This document shows, piece after piece, positions 6,210 to 10,812 of a stretch of DNA of 10,812 nucleotides (the stretch's first letter is position 1; every line of letters begins with the position of its first letter). Under the pieces are notes generated by a model. The model ran no database searches. It saw only the letters and a program-made list of their open reading frames with translations, and had not been told where the DNA came from. Source of the DNA: Chloroflexota bacterium. GTDB lineage: Bacteria > Chloroflexota > Dehalococcoidia > SZUA-161 > SpSt-899. The position numbers were made by a program, and so were the translations under genes. The DNA is taken from assembly GCA_018657655.1 (NCBI GenBank), contig JABHWQ010000170.1:1-10812 (forward strand). The letters are read 5' to 3'.

Positions 6210-7286
6210 ATGGCAGAAAAAACTAAAGTCTTAATAGTAGATGACTCTGCGTTCGCAAGATTTTCCATTGCCAAGCGGTTACGTACCGATCCTGGCATTG
6301 AGGTTATAGGTCATGCCAGTGATGGGATTGAAGCAATAGAACAAACCAAAAGCCTTCAGCCTGACGTGGTGACAATGGATGTGACTATGCCTCGAATGGA
6401 TGGGATTGAAGCAGTTGAACGGATTATGGTTGAATGCCCTACTCCAATCGTGATGCTAAGCGCGCTTACTGGTGAAGGGGCTGAGGTAACCATAAAAGCT
6501 CTGGAGTTAGGTGCCGTAGACTTCTTCCTCAAGAATTCCCTGGTTAGCCCAGTAGGAGATGGGGACAATGTCGGGGAACTACTGGAAAAGCTCAAGCAGG
6601 CCGCTCGGATAGATAGATCACAACTGAATTCATTGGCACAAAAACCAAGCAAGTATCTTAGTCCGGAGCTTAAATGGCAGAAGAAGCGTTCGTCTGATTT
6701 GCACCAAGTAATTGCACTGGGTTCATCTACTGGAGGACCGAGAGCTCTTAATCAGGTTATTCCTATGCTTCCCGGGGACTTGCCGGCAGGTATATTAATG
6801 GTACAGCACATGCCGGTAGGATTTACAAAATCTCTGGCAGAAAGATTGAATAATATATCGGAACTGGATGTCAAAGAGGCAGAGAACGGGGATGTACTAA
6901 GCCCCGGGGTTGTGCTAGTTGCTCCCGGTGGTAGCCATATGATTGTGGATACAAACGGCAGAATTGTTCTAAATCAGGGGCCACAAGAATGTGGCCTTCG
7001 TCCTGCGGTAAATGTGACTATGGAATCGGCAGCAAAAATGTATGGAGATTCTGTCTTAGGAGTGGTTTTAACGGGAATGGGAAGTGATGGTACCCGAGGA
7101 GCCGGTCTTATAAAGCAAGCTGGCGGTGAGGTCATTGTTGAGCATGAATCAACCTGTGTGGTATACGGAATGCCGAAGAGCGTAGTTGAAGCAGGTCATG
7201 CCGATGATATTTTACCGCTGGAGAAAATCGCAACTGAAATTGTAGCCAGATGTCAAACAGAACATAAGTCGGCTGTAGGAGTCTAG
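6210..7286 (+). CDS. cheB: Chemotaxis methylesterase/deamidase CheB (full length)
   Basis: CheB demethylates and deamidates chemoreceptor glutamyl sites when phosphorylated, opposing CheR. The 358 residues have the standard plan. The receiver (about 5-125) has D11-D12, phospho-acceptor D57 in VTMDVTMPRMDG, S84 in MLSALT, and K108; the residue after K108 is Asn where Pro is usual (FLKNS). A linker of about 40 residues follows. The catalytic domain (about 165-350) has the triad S173 in GSSTGG, H200 in VQHMP and D293 in GMGSDGTRG. The start has AGGAG six bases upstream, just after a stem-loop. CheR follows after five bases, the usual pairing of opposing enzymes. It differs from the receiver-less copy at 1069, which probably serves another signalling set. 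Confidence 0.96.
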   Translation: MAEKTKVLIVDDSAFARFSIAKRLRTDPGIEVIGHASDGIEAIEQTKSLQPDVVTMDVTMPRMDGIEAVERIMVECPTPIVMLSALTGEGAEVTIKALELGAVDFFLKNSLVSPVGDGDNVGELLEKLKQAARIDRSQLNSLAQKPSKYLSPELKWQKKRSSDLHQVIALGSSTGGPRALNQVIPMLPGDLPAGILMVQHMPVGFTKSLAERLNNISELDVKEAENGDVLSPGVVLVAPGGSHMIVDTNGRIVLNQGPQECGLRPAVNVTMESAAKMYGDSVLGVVLTGMGSDGTRGAGLIKQAGGEVIVEHESTCVVYGMPKSVVEAGHADDILPLEKIATEIVARCQTEHKSAVGV

Positions 7287-7291
7287 TATTC

Positions 7292-8116
7292 ATGGATGAC
7301 AACGAATATACATATGTAAAAAGAAAGGTCAACGAATTGCTTTGTATTGACCTTGATAATTACAAAGAAAGACAAATGCGTCGGCGTATAAATTCTTTTC
7401 TGGATAGGGCTAACGCTGATGATGTTGGTAGCTATTTCAACTCCATGGAAAAAGATCAGAAAATGATACAGGATCTGAAGGACTTCCTGACAATAAATGT
7501 TTCCGAGTTCTTCAGGGATGATCGACAGTTTGAGAAATTGGAAAGCGTTATCATGCCAGAGCTGTTGCGTGATAGGGTCTGCTTAAAACTATGGAGTGCG
7601 GGTTGTTCTATTGGGGCAGAGCCATATACCATGGCGATAATCCTCGAAGAGCTTTCACCAGGTACAAATCATAAAATAATAGCTACCGATTTGGATGAGA
7701 CCATACTAAAACAAGCCCGAGCCGGGGGACCGTACATGGAACAGGATGTGCGGAATGTCAGACCACAACGTTTAGCCAAATATTTCCGGAAAGAAGGGGA
7801 TAAATACTGGGTTGTTGACAGTATCAGAAACCGGGTGCATTTCAAACAACACAACCTGCTTGGTGATCCGTATGAAGATAACTGCGATTTGATACTGTGC
7901 CGCAATGTGGTGATATATTTCACGGACAATGCTAAATCGAAAATAAATCGAGGATTCCACGCCTCATTGAGAGAAGGGGGCGTTTTGTTCATTGGTGGAA
8001 GCGAAATAATTTTCGATTCTTCCAAAATTGGATTGTGCGTGATAATACCGTCATTTTATCGTAAGTTACCTGCCGGCACTAACGTCAAATCAGGTAGTAT
8101 ACGGACTGATATTTGA
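7292..8116 (+). CDS. cheR: Chemoreceptor methyltransferase CheR
   Basis: CheR transfers methyl groups from S-adenosylmethionine to receptor glutamates. The 274 residues, a normal length, comprise the helical N-terminal domain (about 1-75, with KERQMRRRINSFL and TINVSEFFRD) and the Rossmann-like SAM domain: motif I LWSAGCSIGAEPYTMAI at 100-116, IIATDLDETIL at 129-139, DLILCRNVVIYF at 199-210 and GGVLFIGGSEII at 229-240. The ATG is preceded by AGGAG at 7277-7281, ten bases away and inside the end of cheB, so translation is probably coupled. The C-terminus has no TPR extension, so this is the simple form of CheR. Confidence 0.96.
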   Translation: MDDNEYTYVKRKVNELLCIDLDNYKERQMRRRINSFLDRANADDVGSYFNSMEKDQKMIQDLKDFLTINVSEFFRDDRQFEKLESVIMPELLRDRVCLKLWSAGCSIGAEPYTMAIILEELSPGTNHKIIATDLDETILKQARAGGPYMEQDVRNVRPQRLAKYFRKEGDKYWVVDSIRNRVHFKQHNLLGDPYEDNCDLILCRNVVIYFTDNAKSKINRGFHASLREGGVLFIGGSEIIFDSSKIGLCVIIPSFYRKLPAGTNVKSGSIRTDI

Positions 8117-8127
8117 GGGACTTTTAA

Positions 8128-8133
8128 AAGGAG
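8128..8133 (+). promoter_or_regulatory. Ribosome binding site for the TTG start at 8146
   Basis: AAGGAG lies 12 bases before the TTG at 8146, a long spacing. An in-frame stop at 8125-8127 and the lack of any nearer start codon in frame leave TTG as the only reasonable start. A weak, distant start suggests modest translation. Confidence 0.5.
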
Positions 8134-8145
8134 TACTTTGCTGTC

Positions 8146-9246
8146 TTGAGACGAGTAAGCGTAGAAAAAGCTCAGCCCGGAATGGAACTGGCAAGACCGG
8201 CGTGTGATTTGTACGGCACTATGCTAATGCCCGGTAGCACGGAGTTAACCAGAAAACATATTGATTTTTTGAAAGAAAGGCCAATATGGGAGTTATTGAT
8301 AGAAGACAGGCGAGTTCCCGAATTAACTATCAAACACCTGGTTAAGCCTGAGATGCAGAGGGAATCAATCGATGCAATGCGTCGATTATTGAACATGAGT
8401 CGAGATCCCAACGAAAAGAAAAACATGAAGGATCCCGAAATGTATGCAGCTCGGGTGGAGGTTGATAGACTCGGTTTTGCAATAGTACAAGCGGTACTAA
8501 AATCGCCTCTCGGTGAGCCGGATTTGACAGGCAGCGGATCACCGGAAGAATTCCACTTTGTTTTGCCAGTACAAATCACAGCTCTGGCAATACTGTTAGC
8601 AAGAGAAGCAGGTATGGATCCAATAGATATTGCCAACGTAGGCAGGGCGGCTATGTTGCAGAATACTGGCTATATCTGGACTCCACGCCAAATATGGGAG
8701 AATGAACACGATTTATCTGAGGAAGATAGAAAGGTATTTGAGAAGCATCCCATACATGGAGCCGAAGCTGTCGGACAACTCGACCGAACTTCTCCCGCAG
8801 TAGTAGAGGCAATATTGCATCATCACGAACGTTGGGATGGTAGCGGTTACCCGAATGGTATCAAAGGTTGGGACATATCACCACTGGCACAAATTATCGG
8901 TATGGCTGAAACATTCTATGAAGCCACATCTACCCGGCCAAACCGGAAAGCGTATTCTCCGATGGATGCTTTCGAATGCGTCATGGCCTACATGGGAGAA
9001 TGGTTCGATCCTGAATTGGTTCAAGTCTTTGCACGGCGGGTGCCGGTTTTTCCCAGCGGGATTATGGTAAAGCTAAATAACAGGCAAATCGGTATCATAA
9101 TAGATGTGAATATAGGGCATGTAGGGAGGCCGGTTATTCGTGTTTGCTACGATACGCAGGGAAATGCAACCAAACCTCCATTCGATGCGGATCTTTCTGA
9201 CTCGGAGCATCAATTAAAGTTGATCACAGAAATACTGGATATCTAA
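8146..9246 (+). CDS. HD-GYP-like protein with degenerate metal site
   Basis: Active HD-GYP proteins hydrolyse the second messenger c-di-GMP. The 366 residues show the plan seen in many of them: an N-terminal segment with VSVEKAQPGMELARPACDLY, an HD-GYP domain (about 135-300) and a C-terminal beta-rich tail (PSGIMVKLNNRQIGIIID). The later motifs are kept: KHP with H201, HHHERWDGSGYPNG with H226-H227 and G234-Y235-P236, and TSTRPNRKAYSP. The HDIGK motif, however, reads QNTGY (Q172-N173), no His is found at the first ligand position (Leu about 140), and the late Asp of the usual VADVFDA motif is Glu (E255). Catalysis is therefore doubtful; binding of c-di-GMP or of partners such as CheY-like proteins is an inference. 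It starts at TTG 29 bases after cheR. Confidence 0.88.
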   Translation: MRRVSVEKAQPGMELARPACDLYGTMLMPGSTELTRKHIDFLKERPIWELLIEDRRVPELTIKHLVKPEMQRESIDAMRRLLNMSRDPNEKKNMKDPEMYAARVEVDRLGFAIVQAVLKSPLGEPDLTGSGSPEEFHFVLPVQITALAILLAREAGMDPIDIANVGRAAMLQNTGYIWTPRQIWENEHDLSEEDRKVFEKHPIHGAEAVGQLDRTSPAVVEAILHHHERWDGSGYPNGIKGWDISPLAQIIGMAETFYEATSTRPNRKAYSPMDAFECVMAYMGEWFDPELVQVFARRVPVFPSGIMVKLNNRQIGIIIDVNIGHVGRPVIRVCYDTQGNATKPPFDADLSDSEHQLKLITEILDI

Positions 9247-9261
9247 TAAAAGAGTGGGACT

Positions 9262-10101
9262 ATGGCAGAAGAAACATTATCGCAAGCGGCGATAGATGCC
9301 TTACTATCAGGAAATTCCAGCGCTGATCCGGCACCGCCGCCAGCGCCGGAGCCTCAACATGTGCAGGAGACTGCGCCTGCACCAGAGCCTGTGCCTGTGC
9401 CTGTGGCAGAAGAACCGGTGCCCGCTCCCGAGGTTGTTGCGGAACCAGTTCCTGAACCTGCGGAGCCAGTTGTTGCTACCGAACCTGTGCCAGAACCCAT
9501 ATCTGCAACAAAATCAGGGCCTGAGCCAGTTGCTACAGAAGAAGTGCCAACAAATACTTCACCCTTATCCAACGATGCTCTGGCAGCTCTTACAAGTCGC
9601 ATAGAAAACGCCGAAGCCACTATGAGTAAAATCGCTGCTTTGGAGACGGAGGTAAAGACTGCCAAATTACAGCAATCTGGCATTGATCCGGAGTATAAAA
9701 CTCGGCTGGAATCGTTAGAGAACTCTGTGCTCACCATTTGCCATATCCAGCAGGAGTATACTAGAGACCCGGAACTGGATAAAATCCCCAGATTACAAAA
9801 AGAATTAGCGAAAGCGAACGAACTGATCGAGACTCTATCCAGTCAGTTGCAAAGCGTTCAGAACAAATTGCAGCAGGCAGCAAAAGAAATCGCCTTGACC
9901 AAAGACGGCCTCAATGGTACCTGGGGCCATGATATTCAACGCAATTTCGAATGTCAGAGCTGCGGTGAGCGAGGTTATGTTTTGGGTTTGGTGAAGTGTA
10001 GTGAGTGTGGAGATGAAGACTGGTGGGGATGGTGGCCTCCGGAGCATGACGATTCTAATGAATCTGATGTGGCATTCTCACGTGAGGATAACTACCACTA
10101 G
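9262..10101 (+). CDS. Putative CheY-P docking adaptor: FliM-like N-peptide, Pro-rich tether, coiled coil, zinc ribbon
   Basis: I know no named family with this architecture. Residues 1-17 (MAEETLSQAAIDALLSG) closely match the N-terminal CheY-P-binding peptide of FliM/FliY (consensus LSQ-x-EIDALL; E. coli FliM has LSQAEIDALLNG), differing mainly by Ala at the conserved Glu. Residues 22-97 are a low-complexity tether of Pro, Glu, Ala and Val (PEPVPVPVAEEPVPAPEV). Residues about 105-215 are heptad-like helix, probably coiled coil, broken near 138-146. C231, C234, C246 and C249 form a CxxC-x11-CxxC zinc-ribbon-like pair, followed by a Trp-rich acidic end (DEDWWGWWPPEHDD). There is no signal peptide, membrane span, or FliM/FliN switch domain. 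It lies 15 bases after the HD-GYP-like gene in the che operon, with a weak ribosome site. A link from CheY-P to a non-flagellar motor is inferred. Confidence 0.9.
   Translation: MAEETLSQAAIDALLSGNSSADPAPPPAPEPQHVQETAPAPEPVPVPVAEEPVPAPEVVAEPVPEPAEPVVATEPVPEPISATKSGPEPVATEEVPTNTSPLSNDALAALTSRIENAEATMSKIAALETEVKTAKLQQSGIDPEYKTRLESLENSVLTICHIQQEYTRDPELDKIPRLQKELAKANELIETLSSQLQSVQNKLQQAAKEIALTKDGLNGTWGHDIQRNFECQSCGERGYVLGLVKCSECGDEDWWGWWPPEHDDSNESDVAFSREDNYH
9325..9546 (+). repeat. Degenerate Pro-Glu/Pro-Val coding repeat
   Basis: Imperfect tandem units encoding PAPEP, PVPEP and EPVPEP. DNA words such as GAGCCAGTTG recur (about 9463 and 9524). Such tracts change length easily by slippage and encode extended, flexible or stiff tethers. 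Confidence 0.75.
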
Positions 10102-10188
10102 GTTGATTTCTATCGAGATGACGATTGATGTTGATGTGGCGATTGTCAAACAGCAATTCAACAGCTCTGCCCATGGGACAGTGTTTGT

Positions 10189-10713
10189 ATGAAAAACGAA
10201 ACTCTTGGAGAGAAGAAACAGCGCAAAGCGCGGAACATAAAGCGTTTCGCGCTTTGCTCGATTATTCTTTTTGTGGTTGGGGGTGGAGCAGGATACATGC
10301 TCACCGTTAATCCTGATGAAAGTACCCATCCTCTGGATATTGTCAGGGGAACCGGTACGAACATAGAGGAATTGCAGCTGATGTTTATCGGGCCGGAGGA
10401 ATTAGAAATTAGATGGGACGATATGACCGGACACGTATTATCGTGTGTGCGAATTTCAGGGTGGATTAAAAACGATTCTGAGAGCAAAACAGTAAAATTT
10501 GAAAACGTTGCATGCCGCATAAAGGACGAAAAGGGTAATATAATCTGGGAAGATTTGGATCTGGAATTCTTGGATAGGTTTGGTCCTGGGAAATACGACC
10601 GATATACTCTCGGCCCACACGAATATATAGATTTCAGTGTATTCCCGATTTGCAATAGGGCAGCACACGTAATTGAGCTATCAGTTGAGGAAGCCGCGAT
10701 AATTGACCCATAG
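10189..10713 (+). CDS. Membrane-anchored protein with FxLYD-like beta domain
   Basis: A 174-residue protein of unknown function. A basic N-terminus (KKQRKARNIKR) is followed by one membrane span at about 20-38 (FALCSIILFVVGGGAGYML), so the rest should lie outside the membrane by the positive-inside rule. No lipobox is evident. Residues about 85-165 look like a small beta-sandwich of the FxLYD/DUF4352 kind: VRISGWIKNDSESKTVKFEN, then IKDEKGNIIWED, and later LGPHEYIDFSV in place of the usual L-x-PGE strand. Such domains occur in secreted or surface proteins of unknown binding role. The ATG at 10189 has no good ribosome site, the frame is closed upstream at 10132, and an 87-base gap separates it from the zinc-ribbon gene. 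Bases 10223-10257 of its coding region form a strong hairpin. Confidence 0.8.
   Translation: MKNETLGEKKQRKARNIKRFALCSIILFVVGGGAGYMLTVNPDESTHPLDIVRGTGTNIEELQLMFIGPEELEIRWDDMTGHVLSCVRISGWIKNDSESKTVKFENVACRIKDEKGNIIWEDLDLEFLDRFGPGKYDRYTLGPHEYIDFSVFPICNRAAHVIELSVEEAAIIDP
10223..10257 (+). other. 14-bp hairpin inside the start of the membrane-protein gene
   Basis: GCAAAGCGCGGAAC (10223-10236) pairs with GTTTCGCGCTTTGC (10244-10257) with a single G-U, around ATAAAGC. It covers codons 12-23. A GC-rich stem this close to the start could slow initiation or act as a protein-binding inverted repeat. Confidence 0.7.
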
Positions 10714-10771
10714 GTACAAAGAACAACCATGGATCAGCAAAATGTATGCCGGCAGTATAGGATAGGCTGAA

Positions 10772-10812
10772 ATGGATAATTACATAATTCCCGGTGCGCT
10801 TTTCCTTGTAAT
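10772..10812 (+). CDS. Start of a further gene, cut by window edge
   Basis: An ATG at 10772 opens a frame to the window edge, reading MDNYIIPGALFLV. A weak ribosome site (ATAGG, 10762-10766) lies five bases upstream. The hydrophobic run suggests a membrane segment or signal anchor, but 13 residues are too few to assign a family. It may continue the operon. Confidence 0.45.
   Translation, partial: MDNYIIPGALFLV

Noticed and set aside
9354..9737. Long minus-strand frame rich in Gly, Ser and Thr opposite the Pro-rich tract
   Set aside because: It is the antisense shadow of the repetitive PEP-coding sequence and has no ribosome site.
9262..10101. Calling this gene fliM or fliN
   Set aside because: Only the N-terminal peptide matches; the FliM middle domain and FliN-like surface domain are absent.
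10729..10770. Tiny frame MDQQNVCRQYRIG before the last gene
   Set aside because: Only 13 codons with no clear ribosome site; nothing supports translation.

Overview
This window looks like a chromosomal chemotaxis locus from a bacterium outside the Proteobacteria. CheC and CheD are both present, several genes start at GTG or TTG, and most have recognisable Shine-Dalgarno sequences. HD-GYP-type proteins are bacterial, which argues against an archaeon. The mix would suit a Chloroflexota- or Firmicutes-like lineage, but the phylum cannot be fixed from sequence reading alone. No tRNA, rRNA, CRISPR array or insertion sequence was seen.

Left part (1-3060): a plus-strand signalling operon holds the 3' end of a histidine kinase, a single-domain receiver and a CheB methylesterase domain without a receiver. 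A receiver gene and a decayed PAS histidine kinase converge on it from the minus strand. The two gene sets meet at a shared TTAA. The decayed kinase has stop codons, a probable frameshift and a missing segment that includes the phospho-acceptor helices.

Middle (3061-3849): about 430 bases without a recognisable gene, then a doubtful 88-codon reading frame. The 3' half of that frame can fold into several hairpins, the last being a terminator-like stem followed by five T's just upstream of cheW. This is either a small gene with its terminator or a structured, possibly attenuating, leader of the chemotaxis operon.

Right part (3850-10812): a tightly packed plus-strand operon reads cheW, cheC, cheD, cheY, cheB, cheR, an HD-GYP-like protein, an unfamiliar 279-residue protein, a membrane-anchored protein and the start of another gene. 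CheW couples receptors to CheA, CheR and CheB methylate and demethylate receptors, CheD deamidates receptors, CheC removes phosphate from CheY, and CheY carries the output. No cheA or chemoreceptor gene is in the window.

The most interesting gene is at 9262-10101. Its first 17 residues closely match the FliM/FliY N-terminal peptide that docks phosphorylated CheY. The rest is not a flagellar switch protein: it has a proline-rich tether, a coiled coil and a four-cysteine zinc-ribbon-like end. I infer that it may be an undescribed CheY-output adaptor. The HD-GYP-like protein beside it keeps the GYP loop but has lost several metal-binding residues, including the HD pair, so it may be a sensor or scaffold and not a c-di-GMP phosphodiesterase.
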